Shown here one piece after another: positions 44,398 to 56,738 of a stretch of DNA of 64,000 bases (positions within the stretch are counted from its first letter, which is position 1; each line of letters starts with the position of its first letter). Source of the stretch: Apostichopus japonicus (Eukaryota > Echinodermata > Holothuroidea > Aspidochirotida > Stichopodidae). Below the pieces are notes generated by a model, which did no database searches, was not told where the DNA came from, and saw nothing but the letters and a program-made list of their open reading frames with translations. The position numbers and the translations under genes were made by a program. The stretch is from the NCBI RefSeq assembly GCF_037975245.1, contig NC_092578.1:4096001-4160000 (forward strand), read 5' to 3'.

Positions 44398-46200
44398 GTG
44401 TGCACAGTTTGTACTGTGTGGGAAGATTGGTTTGTGCAGATGTGTATGTTGTCTTTGGTATGTACAAATTGTATGGTGTCTTTGGTATGTACAGATTGTA
44501 TGGTGTCTTTGGTATGTACAGATTGTATGGTGTCTTTGGTATGTACAGATTGTATGGTGTCTTTGGTATGTACAGATTATATGGTGTGTACAGATCAGTA
44601 GGGTGTAAATGGTGTGCACAGTTTGTACATTGTGGGAAGATTGTATGTGCAGATGTGTATGCTTGTCTTTGGTATGTACAGATTGTATGGTGTCTTTGGT
44701 ATGTACAGATTATACGGTGTGTACAGATCAGTAGGGTGTAAATGGTGTGCACAGTTTGTACTGTGGGAAGATTGTATGTATTGTATGTACAGATGTGTAT
44801 GTTGTCTTTGGTATGTACAGATTGTATGGTGTCTTTGGTATGTACAGATTATACGGTGCTTACAGATCAGTAGGGTGTAAATGGTGTGCACAGATTGTAT
44901 GTATTGTATGTGCAGATGTGTTAATTGTCTTTGGTATGTACAGATTGTATGGTGTCTTTGGTATGTACAGATTATACAGTGTGTACAGATCAGTAGGGTG
45001 TAAATGGTGTGCACAGTTTGTACATTGTGGGAAGATTGTATGTGCAGATGTGTATGCTTGTCTTTGGTATGTACAGATTGTATGGTGTCTTTGGTATGTA
45101 CAGATTATACGGTGTGTACAGATCAGTAGGGTGTAAATGGTGTGCACAGTTTGTACTGTGGGAAGATTGTATGTATTGTATGTACAGATGTGTATGTTGT
45201 CTTTGGTATGTACAGATTGTATGGTGTCTTTGGTATGTACAGATTATACGGTGCTTACAGATCAGTAGGGTGTAAATGGTGTGCACAGTTTGTACATTGT
45301 GGGAAGATTGTATGTGCAGATGTGTATGCTTGTCTTTGGTTTGTACAGATTGTATGGTGTCTTTGGTATGTACAGATTATACGGTGTGTACAGATCAGTA
45401 GGGTGTAAATGGTGTGCACAGTTGTACTGTGAGAAGATTGTATGTATTGTATGTACAGATGTGTATGTTGTCTTTGGTATGTACAGATTGTATGGTGTCT
45501 TTGGTATGTACAGATTATACGGTGTGTACAGATCAGTAGGGTGTAAATGGTGTGCACAGTTTGTACTGTGGGAAGATTGTATGTATTGTATGTACAGATG
45601 TGTATGTTGTCTTTGGTATGTACAGATTGTATGGTGTCTTTGGTATGTACAGATTATACGGTGTGTACAGATCAGTAGGGTGTAAATGGTGTGCACAGTT
45701 TGTACTGTGTGGGAAGATTGGTTTGTGCAGATGTGTTAATTGTCTTTGGTATGTACAGATTGTATGGTGTCTTTGGTATGTACAGATTATACGGTGCTTA
45801 CAGATCAGTAGGGTGTAAATGGTGTGCACAGTTTGTACATTGTGGGAAGATTGTATGTGCAGATGTGTATGCTTGTCTTTGGTATGTACAGATTGTATGG
45901 TGTCTTTGGTATGTACAGATTATACGGTGTGTACAGATCAGTAGGGTGTAAATGGTGTGCACAGTTTGTACTGTGGGAAGATTGTATGTATTGTATGTAC
46001 AGATGTGTATGTTGTCTTTGGTATGTACAGATTGTATGGTGTCTTTGGTATGTACAGATTATACAGTGCTTACAGATCAGTAGGGTGTAAATGGTGTGCA
46101 CAGTTTGTACTGTGGGAAGATTGTATGTATTTTATGTACAGATGTGTATGTTGTCTTTGGTATGTACAGATTGTATGGTGTCTTTGGTATGTGCAGATGT
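44398..46200. repeat. Satellite array 1 (133-139-bp units with 27-bp subrepeats)
   Basis: TGCACAG recurs at 44401, 44615, 44748, 44887, 45010, 45143, 45282, 45415, 45553, 45692, 45825, 45958 and 46097, mostly 133-139 bp apart. Inside each unit GTCTTTGGTATGTACAGATT recurs every 27 bp. Blocks starting at 44615 and 45010 are near copies, giving a 395-bp super-period. The many ORFs on both strands are shadows. Confidence 0.95.
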
Positions 46201-48370
46201 GTATGGTGTGTACAGATTAGTAGAGTGTGTACAGATTAGTAGGGTGTGTACAGATTAGTAGGGTGTGTACAGATTAGTAGGGTGTGTACAGATTAGTAGG
46301 GTGTGTACAGATTAGTAGGGTGTGTACTGTGTATTGATACTACGAATGGTATTTAGTATGTACAGATGTGTATGGTGTGTACAGATTACTAGAGTGTGTA
46401 CAGATCAGTAGGGTGTGTACAGATTAGTAGGGTGTGTACAGATTAGTAGGGTGTGTACAGATTAGTAGGGTGTGTACTGTGTATTGATACTACGAATGGT
46501 ATTTAGTATGTACAGATGTGTATGGTGTGTACAGATTAGTAGAGTGTGTACAGATCAGTAGGGTGTGTACAGATTAGTAGGGTGTGTACAGATTAGTAGG
46601 GTGTGTACTGTGTATTGATACTACGAATGGTATTTAGTATGTACAGATGTGTATGGTGTGTACAGATTAGTAGAGTGTGTACAGATCAGTAGGGTGTGTA
46701 CAGATTAGTAGGGTGTGTACAGATTAGTAGGGTGTGTACAGATTAGTAGGGTGTGTACTGTGTATTGATACTACGAATGGTATTTAGTATGTACAGATGT
46801 GTATGGTGTGTACAGATTAGTAGAGTGTGTACAGATCAGTAGGGTGTGTACAGATTAGTAGGGTGTGTACAAATTAGTAGGGTGTGTACAGATTAGTAGG
46901 GTGTGTACTGTGTATTGATACTACGAATGGTATTTAGTATGTACAGATGTGTATGGTGTGTACAGATTAGTAGAGTGTGTACAGATCAGTAGGGTGTGTA
47001 CAGATTAGTAGGGTGTGTACAGATTAGTAGGGTGTGTACAGATTAGTAGGGTGTGTACTGTGTATTGATACTACGAATGGTATTTAGTATGTACAGATGT
47101 GTATGGTGTGTACAGATTAGTAGAGTGTGTACAGATCAGTAGGGTGTGTACAGATTAGTAGGGTGTGTACAAATTAGTAGGGTGTGTACAGATTAGTAGG
47201 GTGTGTACTGTGTATTGATACTACGAATGGTATTTAGTATGTACAGATGTGTATGGTGTGTACAGATTAGTAGAGTGTGTACATATCAGTAGGGTGTGTA
47301 CAGATTAGTAGGGTGTGTACAGATTAGTAGGGTGTGTACAGATTAGTAAGGTGTGTACTGTGTATTGATACTACGAATGGTATTTAGTATGTACAGATGT
47401 GTATGGTGTGTACAGATTAGTAGAGTGTGTACAGATCAGTAGGGTGTGTACAGATCAGTAGGGTGTGTACAGATTAGTAGGGTGTGTACAGATTAGTAGG
47501 GTGTGTACTGTGTATTGATACTACGAATGGTATTTAGTATGTACAGATGTGTATGGTGTGTACAGATTAGTAGAGTGTGTACAGATCAGTAGGGTGTGTA
47601 CAGATTAGTAGGGTGTGTACAGATTAGTAGGGTGTGTACAGATTAGTAGGGTGTGTACTGTGTATTGATACTACGAATGGTATTTAGTATGTACAGATGT
47701 GTATGGTGTGTACAGATTAGTAGAGTGTGTACAGATCAGTAGGGTGTGTACAGATTAGTAGGTGTGTACAAATTAGTAGGGTGTGTACAGATTAGTAGGG
47801 TGTGTACTGTGTATTGATACTACGAATGGTATTTAGTATGTACAGATGTGTATGGTGTGTACAGATTAGTAGAGTGTGTACAGATCAGTAGGGTGTGTAC
47901 AGATTAGTAGGGTGTGTACAGATTAGTAGGGTGTGTACAGATTAGTAAGGTGTGTACTGTGTATTGATACTACGAATGGTATTTAGTATGTACAGATGTG
48001 TATGGTGTGTACAGATTAGTAGAGTGTGTACATATCAGTAGGGTGTGTACAGATTAGTAGGGTGTGTACAGATTAGTAGGGTGTGTACAGATTAGTAGGG
48101 TGTGTACTGTGTATTGATACTACGAATGGTATTTAGTATGTACAGATGTGTATGGTGTGTACAGATTAGTAGAGTGTGTACAGATCAGTAGGGTGTGTAC
48201 AGATTAGTAGAGTGTGTACAGATTAGTAGGGTGTGTACAGATTAGTAAGGTGTGTACTGTGTATTGATACTACGAATGGTATTTAGTATGTACAGATGTG
48301 TATGGTGTGTACAGATTAGTAGGGTGTGTACTGTGTATTGATACTACGAATGGTATTTAGTATGTACAGA
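46200..48370. repeat. Satellite array 2 (19-bp unit in a 150-bp higher-order repeat)
   Basis: The 19-bp unit is GTGTACAGATTAGTAGGGT. A marker block (GTATTGATACTACGAATGG) recurs about every 150 bp from 46331 to 48261, with one 131-bp interval and a final 74-bp interval. 150 = 74 + 4x19 and 131 = 74 + 3x19, so length changes come as whole 19-bp units. The shared phrase ACAGATCAGTAGGGTGT links it to array 1. Confidence 0.95.
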
Positions 48371-49855
48371 TGTGTATGGTGTCTTAGGTAAGTGTATATG
48401 TACAGTTTTTACGGTGTACATATTGTACAGTGTGTACAGGTCAATTCAATGTAATTGCCTTGTACAGATTGCATGTCAAAGAACTTTTGCATAGAATATA
48501 TCATATTGCACAGATTAAAAAGCCATTATTTAAAGTAAGTTAAACTATACACAACAGAAACTACACAATAGCTACAGTTGTTGAAAGTGAGATATATCTA
48601 CAGTAGTATGTATACTCTGTACTCCCTTTTTGTATGTATTGGCAGGATGATTGCTGAATTGCTCTGTACAAGGAAGTCAGGACAGCAGAGTGTTTTAATA
48701 TTACATCTTGCAGGGTAGACTTTCACAGTATATATATGTCCTATGCATATATCTAAATGGTCTTTTGTGTTCACTGTTATTAATCAATCAAGCAAAACAA
48801 GAAAAAGGGTAAGTTACGCCGTTAAATTTTTTCCAGTTAACACTAAGAGCTTCCTGTCTACTTCCGCAATAGAATGTCAGTTGTCGTTATGAAGAGAAAG
48901 CAGTGAGTGTGTATATTGCTAGGCAAAGAAGAGTTCTCAAAAAGATGCAGGTTGTTTGTTAATGAAAAGCCATGAAATACTTTATATTGCTTAGTTTGCA
49001 TCAGAAGACTGTTCAGGAAATCCTGTGACTAGAAAATTTCTCTGGATCGCCAGAATGAAACTTGGCTATTTAAAGGTCATACTGAACGACAGTGAATGTG
49101 TGCTGATTGTTCATGGAACACAAAGTTTAGGAATTTGCATCTTTTTTGCGGAAAGGTTCTCTTAAATTCTGAGTGAGATCTGTTTCTGCCTTGACTAAAA
49201 GATTTCAAGCATCTGGTTGTGATTAACTTTGCGTCATAAATTACTCTCGCTGTCAAGTACACTTCAACAGAAACCACTTTGTTAATCTTTAGGACTGTTT
49301 GTCACAAGTACCATAAAATCCCTGGAGAGAATGTGTTTCTTTTCCCACAAAAAGAAAAGAAAAGAAAGAATTATCACTTACAGTAACTGTCTTAGCCATG
49401 GATACAAGGTTATGCATAATCTAGCCTTATTTGCATATAATTAGAGCTAAATTTGTCTTTAGGTCATTAACCTTTCAGGATACCAAAGGAGACATTTTAG
49501 ATAAAAGAAAACTTTTGTAGACTTTATAGAGAACATAAACTTTTATGAATCTTGTTCGTATATCCTTCAGCCTATCATTCCTACAGCCTATCATTCCTAC
49601 AGCCTATCATACCTATAGCCTATCATACCTTTAGCCTTATTTGCATCAAAAAAATTTAGGCTAAGGTTGTCATTTGTCATTAACCTGTCAGGTTAATTCT
49701 GACACTTACCTTAGAACGAATATTGAAATTCACGTTATGAAGGTCACTGCTAAAATGTTACCAATTCCATAGCTGGCTACAATTGGGATAGGGCAATATA
49801 TATAACAAGAATGAAGACAACAAGTAATTTTGACATTTATATTTTGGAAGTGATA
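48371..49855. other. Stretch after the satellite
   Basis: Starts with decayed satellite-like GTACAG phrases to about 48470. Nothing else is supported except a short CCTATCATTCCTACAG repeat at 49568-49625. Confidence 0.4.
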
Positions 49856-50100
49856 TGATACAATCATTTGTGATCTCAGAATTTGTTTAGTAAGCATTTA
49901 AATGTTTATAATTTTGTTTTCATGATTAATGTCATTCAACATATTTGTGTCTATCTGTCTATCAATTTTTGTTTGTTTTTGGAAATGAAATTATACAATA
50001 ATTTGTGATCTCAGAATTTGTTGAGTAAGCATTTAAATGTTTATAATTTTGTTTTCATGATTAATTTCATTCAACAAATTTGTGTCTATCCATCAATTTA
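49856..50100. repeat. Tandem duplication, 135-bp period
   Basis: Copies at about 49856-49970 and 49989-50100 share TTTGTGATCTCAGAATTTGT and AAGCATTTAAATGTTTATAA, with few differences. Confidence 0.9.
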
Positions 50101-50808
50101 AATTTTTTTTTTTTTTTTTAGTACAGTTATGAAATTTTGTTACAGGAAATGAGGAATATGATATTGTAGCCTGTGAAAGAGAAAGAAGCTGTAAAAGAGT
50201 GATCTTGACGATATTAAAAATATTACTTTTCATTCTAGATTGTATATGAACCCCTTTAAAACACATGTAGACACAATAGTGTCATAGACTATGATAAATA
50301 GCTGCATCCCCTCATCCAGTGTCTTGATAAGTTTTTAACTTCCTCCTCCTTGAGATTATAACCATGTGGTTTTAATATCAATATCAAGCTTCATTCCAAG
50401 AGAGAGCAGTGATGCTGTTACTGTTTGCAAATAATGAAGTTTCAAGCTCTTACAGTAAATTAGTATTTAAATATATGTCATTTCAATCCTAGATGCATTA
50501 ACGATATGTGGTGTGTGCATCAAAGATTACTTTTCTAGGCCAAGTTACTATTTCTGCTCGTTAGTTTTGTATAGTAATTGGCTCTGATTTATTTTACAGC
50601 TAAACTTAAATCAACAATCAAAAATTGTCAAAAATAACATCACCCCAAATTTCTCTTGAGATCTTTTTCCTTAAATTGCCCCAAAAAGTTGGGTTGCATA
50701 AAAAGTGGTTGTAATCTCTGGTCACCTGACATGTCAAAGTAATGTCTGTCGTGACTGCCGCAGCTTGGAAACAAATGGTTCTAAAGGGTATCACTTTCCA
50801 CAAACGGC
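50101..50808. other. AT-rich stretch
   Basis: Begins with a T-run at about 50103-50118; otherwise nothing recognised. Confidence 0.4.
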
Positions 50809-50880
50809 AAGATGGCTCCGTCGAAAGAGCGCAGGATTTGCCATCGTGAGGTAACTGGGTTACGTCATGCCTCTCTTACC
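50809..50880 (+). repeat. tRNA-derived SINE fragment or tRNA pseudogene
   Basis: GATGGCTCCGTCGAAAGAGC looks like an A-box region and GTAACTGGGTTACGTCATGC like a damaged B-box region, at tRNA-like spacing. The B box lacks the GTTCRA core, so it is not functional. A TACACTCTACC-type minisatellite follows at 50895-50955. Confidence 0.5.
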
Positions 50881-50955
50881 GATCTCCTATACATTAGCAC
50901 TCTACTTACACTCTACCTACACTCTACCTATACTCTACCTACACTCTACCTAATC

Positions 50956-52604
50956 TACCTACATGTAGCCTAGATAACAAAGTTTTGGTAACATGTTTTG
51001 CATTTGTGCCTAACACTCCCAACCCCCCTCCCCCCACAACACTTCCACCAAATCATCCTCTTCTGGATACTGCCCTCATCCTTCCAAATCGACCAATTTG
51101 AGAAAATTTGGTACTATTGATGATGATAATGATGATGATGAGGATGTACCATAACGTTCAATATAAACATGAAAGAGGGTAGTGACCTTACAAGGAAATG
51201 TCAAGTCTTTTACCTTTCATTTGTCTAATGACTGAGGAATACTCTAGAACAACAGCAGTGAAATTATAATAGAATCAAGATAAATTAATATTTTACTAAG
51301 ATAGTGTCAAAACACTTTTGGTCATTTTAAAACAAAAATCAATGGCCTAGATCTTAATCTTATCAATTGTTATCTTTTGTGTTCTGATTTGTTTATTAGT
51401 TGACCTAACATAGTTTTATAACACAGAAACTTAGCCTAGCTTTCTTTGCAGGATAAAGTGTTAAGGATTTTACATACACATTTTGGTTGTCCGAACAGAA
51501 AGTTGGTCGTTTCGGACAACTGTTAAAAAATTTGCCCTGCTTTGCATATAACAATCGGGGCTGAAAGTATCATTGATCCTTTGCATGTTAAGGATAAATT
51601 CCTATTAGAGGCTCTTGTCCTTTGATGGTATACAGCAAACACTTCGTAGAATTTTTACGCATTGTTGCACGCCTTTCAAAATTAATTAGAGTGACAGTTG
51701 TAGGAAATGAACTAAATTAGCTGTGAAGACATGAACAACTGCTTTATCTTGGGAACTGTAGCCTAAATACAAGCTTTACAAGTAGACCTGTCAACTGTAT
51801 GATATTTTCAAACATGTATGGATGGGGCCCACTACATACTAGTTGTGCGAAACTTACAGGTAGCGTCGTGTACTTTGTACTCTACATGGAAACGTTTAGT
51901 CCAAGACAGATCTTTATTGTACATCATACCTGTGTATATATCCTAACCTACAAAGGATGTGAACACACATATTACTATTCCGTCAGTGTGTACATATCAT
52001 CACCGTTTTTTGTTTTTCTTCCAAACGTAACCAAGGAAAGGAAATAATCACTTACGCAGTTTTCCAGAGGTCTTTGGTGGGTGGTGCTAATGTAGGTCAT
52101 GGTGATGATGATGATGTATGACAAAAGCACACTGTTTGCTGTGTGGTTTTGTCATTAATAAAGCTACACGTAATGAAAAACAAGACCTGTATGTCAAAAG
52201 CTTTGTTAGATTCCTGGTGTTAAGTAGTAATAATTACAACAACAACAAAATTGGGAAGGCTGGAACATTTAAAAAAAAATTTTTTTTTTGGATTGATTAT
52301 GATTATGTATGATACATGGACAGTCTTGAACATGTCTTAATCTGTTCGTTGGGAAGTTTTTTCTCAAAAGTAAGGGGTAGAAGTAGAAATTTTCAGGAAA
52401 TATTTTAATTATAGCAACAACCACTTCTTGTCCGTGACAGCTAAAGAGGGATGTGGGGGTATATTTTTAACGCTGCTGCTAAAGCTGCTGTTTGCTTGTC
52501 AGTTTTTTCATTTTCTACAATTTCATAACAGAATTTCACTTCCCAGGTAACGCTATTTCGAAAGAATTTCTTCTTGCCTTCCGATAGGTGAAGTCAGTTG
52601 GTAT
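50956..52604. other. Gene-poor stretch
   Basis: No exon or repeat family is recognised; short GATGAT and T-runs only. Confidence 0.4.
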
Positions 52605-53007
52605 CTGATAAAAACTTTTATACCAAATGTTATTAAATGATGTATCATGTACCATCAATTGACATGGGGAATTCCCTGTTGTTGCTATGCACGAAAGGCT
52701 CAGTCTAATCTTGTGATAGGCTGTGAAAGTGTTGTAGGCCCAAGCAATGCGAGAGTGGTTCCTTTGACTACGTAAGAAATAAAGCTAGGAAAAGAAAGAC
52801 ACTGGGACTGATAAAAACTTTAATACCAAATGTTATTAAATGATGTGACATGTACCATCAATTGACATGGGGAATTTCCCTGTTGATGCTATGCAGGGAA
52901 GGCTCAATCTAATCTCGTGATAGGCTGTGAAGGTATTGTAGGCCTAAGCAATGCAAGAGTGGTTCCTATGACTCCATAAGAAATAAAGCTAGGAAAAGAA
53001 TGGCACT
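52605..53007. repeat. Tandem duplication, 203-bp period
   Basis: Copies start at 52605 and 52808. They share CCAAATGTTATTAAATGATG, CCATCAATTGACATGGGGAA and AAGAAATAAAGCTAGGAAAA. They are roughly 90 percent alike by eye. Confidence 0.92.
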
Positions 53008-56000
53008 GAAACTGTTAATATTTTTCTACATCCCTGGGGATTCCACCAGAAGTTTTTTTTTTTTGGGGGGGGGGTCTGTGAGGGCAGAAGGATCCACAGG
53101 GGATCCTCAAAAACATGGGGTCCATAAAATTTAAATACATTTACTGACTTTACATATGATATCAAGACAGTCCATACACGAATGTGAGTGTCATTGGGCA
53201 AAGACAACTGAAGTTTCCTGACCTCAGTCCCAACTATGGTGATGCTCCCTAAAATCAGGGAGGGGAGGAGGGGGGGCGAGGGGTCTGAACATTCTTAGCG
53301 ACAGCTAGGTTTCAGGAGATGGGCAGAAGGTTGAGAAAATGGGTTCTACAACAGGAAGGCACTTGGAAAACGTCTTAATTCTTACGGGATTGATCACAGT
53401 TATTCATGGTCCACGAGTAAGAGATTCAAGCGTAGTCAAGTCCTGACACTGGTGAACAACACCAAGCTAGTTAACTACGTATATGAAATGTACCATATAA
53501 ATAGTGTCTGATATTACAGTATGAGTAATCCGTGTGTAATACGATAGCAGCTTCAACTTACAGTATATGTGCATTCTAACACTGTCGGAATAGACTAAAG
53601 CTCCTACCAAAAACTGAAAGGTTTTCAACCTTCTGTACATACTTGTTGACAAAATCTATAGATATTGTCATAAAGTTAGACAAACTTGGCTACCAGTGAC
53701 AGGTACTGGTGTAACCTTTTGTTTTAATTTTTCATTTCACAAATATTAGATGCAAAGAATATTATACCTACTTATACTATTACACAGTCCATACTCATCA
53801 TGTGGTACCAACCTATGATAATAAAAAACCTATTCCACCCATTTTATCACCCATAATGTACGACACAAGTTTGTCAGACCCTACAAATTGGTAGTCACTG
53901 TTTTTTTTTGGTTTTTTTAAGGTCTCACCATTTCCATTTTCAGTTTAAAAGAATCTGCATTCCATGGTTGCTACAGTGTGCACCTCATAAAGTGACTCAA
54001 AAGCTGTTCTAGGTAACCGTGTATGGTAAAACTGAAGAATTTACCCGAGGCATTATGGAAATCATTGGACCGTTCTGGGTTTGATCACAAAGGGGGACAT
54101 CTTTGGACAATTAGTCAAAACAAGTTGAGTAACACTGCTACGCCTCTGCACACACTGGCAGAGAACACCTTGCTGACTGCTTGCAGGTACAGTGTAAGCT
54201 CTTGTAAGCACCCTGTTATTCAAAATTGGGGTGGCAAGCCATTTTAGGGTTGCAAAACTATCTTGAAGGGTTGCTGTAAGATTCAGCAGAAAAAAAAACA
54301 ATGCTGATATCTGTTGAAAAGCAAGTTTTTTTTTTAAATCATAAATTACTTTCACAAGTTGCAAACTATAACGTTCATCATTTTGAACCTAAGCACTATT
54401 AGTCATATAAAGATTTCTCAAAGGGGGAGAGGGATGTATACCTCATCCCCATAGAAACCTTTCCCTGACAACATCCTCAGGAGGGTCACCAAGGTGATCA
54501 AGGTGAAAATGGGGGTGGGGGTAGGGGGTATGGAAAGGGGGGGTATGAGAAGGGGGTCACCAAGCAAAGAGGTTTCAATATCTGGAGTGTAAGTTATTTC
54601 CAGTTTTGACATTTTGAGGGTCACAAATCACCTCTTATTCATTCACCGGTTAACATTCTCTGCATCTACAGAATTCCATTAATATACAAAGAAATTGCTC
54701 TGCAATATTAGAACGCTAATGCGTAGCCTTCCTACTTGTTGTACCACATCGTTTTCTGCCCGTTGTATATTTATCCCTGGAATGCTCCTCCTGTCAGGCC
54801 GACTTGTTGAAGGGTTGTAAGAACAAAGGAATAACATATAAAACAGAAAATTAGGCAGTCACATGATAATCAATGTGCATTATTAGCTGATGTTTATTCA
54901 TAAATAAAACTAGAAGAAAAGACTTGTAAAATGGTCAATCTTTGATGGATTTTGCAGCTATTTTTCATGATTTCTAATGCCTATTAAATTGATCTGGACA
55001 ACGTTGTTCATACATTAGGTGTCCATAAACCATTAAGTGTTACTGTACAGTATGTTGCATCAGAGGAATTGACTTAGTACAGTACAGTCATCTTAAATTA
55101 TGAACCTAATTTGTTTAAAGGGTGTGAAGACTCGCGCAAAAAGAAACGTCTCATGCCGGTTATATGACCTAGTTTCGAATGAGGTGTAACAGAATTGTTT
55201 AGACACCACCATCAATCCCAGAAAATACACACAACTTGCTACCGTCGATAATTAGACACTAGTGTACAGTCAGTACATACAGCTGCGGTCAATACCCTTA
55301 GCGCAGTGTACAAACGATACAGCGATGGACATCTCGGGTCCAGCTAAAGATAACAAGGTATGCATACTGTCTGCATTTTGTAGCGACAAGAGAAAAACTT
55401 CATTTGCAAGCAATGGAAAGTTAACAATTTCAGAGCGCGGCACACAGTTTGGGGCGAGTCTTCAATGCCTTGAAAGGGACATCACTCAAAAATGAATATT
55501 GTTATAGAAATCCAACCTGGACTGATTGCACTCATGCATGTTTTTTATCGGCGACAACACATCAAAATTAATTTTGTTTCGAAAGCCATCGTCTGAAGTA
55601 TCAACATTAATTCAATGTGTGTCTCACGTTTCCTGTTACGGAAGGCTACTTGTCAACTAATATCATTGCTGCACTTCCACTATGTTAATTCAACACTGAT
55701 CACAGATAAATGGATAGATCTTGGCGTTTACAAACAACCTGTAATAAATAGACCTGTTTGTAAACTATCCTGCTACGTGTATTTAGGGATGGGGGGGGTG
55801 GGGAGGGGAAGGTGGAGGGTAGAGGTCCTCTAGTTTTGGCTTGTAATGCCCCAGTGATTAGAAACACTGCAGAGATATACCATCACTGTTATCTGTGTAC
55901 ATACATAGTACATATATCAGGTTTTACAATCCCTCTCAATTCAGGATGGTAGTCAAGTGTGTGAATCTCCTGTTTGTGTTGGATGTGAATTAAACAGCTA

Positions 56001-56475
56001 TAGCCTACTTAACAAGTGAACACAGTGTTATCGGAATGTGGTTTCTTTTGCTTTATTGTCACAAACAAATCCCAGTCTAAAGGTCACTGTATGCTAATGC
56101 TTTATGTGTGAACTGCCATCATAGGTTTGACTCCTTTTTGAATACCCTGCAGTACAAAGTGGCATTATCTTGTATTCCAGTTAGTCATACAGTCACTGTT
56201 CTGCTAACACGTTTAAGTTCCTGGAACGAGGCATATCCTTCCTTAAAAATTTAAAAGGAACACAAAAAGAGGGTCGGGGGAAGGGGGAATATGATAGAAT
56301 TTGGTTCAATAAATATGTACTTCACCAGATTTTAACAACCAAATCATAATCTGGAAATCTGTAATACTAATTAATATCTTTAAGAATATTTACTACATTA
56401 TGAAAGGAGTTATGAAGGATGTATAATGTAATATGTCACACTGTCTGGCCTAGAATCTCACAGTTTTAGCCATTT
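53008..56475. other. Gene-poor stretch
   Basis: No supported gene. An isolated ATG followed by a donor-like site at 55325-55357 is noted as rejected. Confidence 0.4.
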
Positions 56476-56738
56476 ACTTAAAGGTATGCTGTATTGGCTC
56501 CAAATATGCTAGATATTCAAATATGGTCACCTTTGGTCAAATTTCTTAAACTGTTTCTCTTACAACCTTCGAGGAAATTTTCCTCACTGGGACATTAAAT
56601 CATCTCAAGCGTGTTCCTTACAAAGGTCTGAGAACAATTTGGAGAGTAACTTAGACCTCCAGGAAAAAAGTACTTTTTGAAAACTTCTAACAATTATAGC
56701 ATGCTATAATTTGGGGGCCTATATCTGACTACCTTTAA
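56476..56738. mobile_element. MITE-like dispersed repeat, copy 2
   Basis: About 263 bp, same family and orientation as 26911-27171. The ends are TTAAAGGTA and TACCTTTAA, a perfect 9-bp inverted repeat. No ORF. Confidence 0.75.

Noticed and set aside
44348..46220. Many overlapping 80-140-codon ORFs on both strands, and a CRISPR-like look
   Set aside because: They are tandem satellite shadows (units 27 and 133-139 bp). Units are contiguous, with no unique spacers between repeats, and the DNA is eukaryotic.
55325..55357. ATG with good context, 11 codons and an AAG|GTATGC donor (plus strand)
   Set aside because: No compatible downstream exon was found; such a short match can occur by chance.
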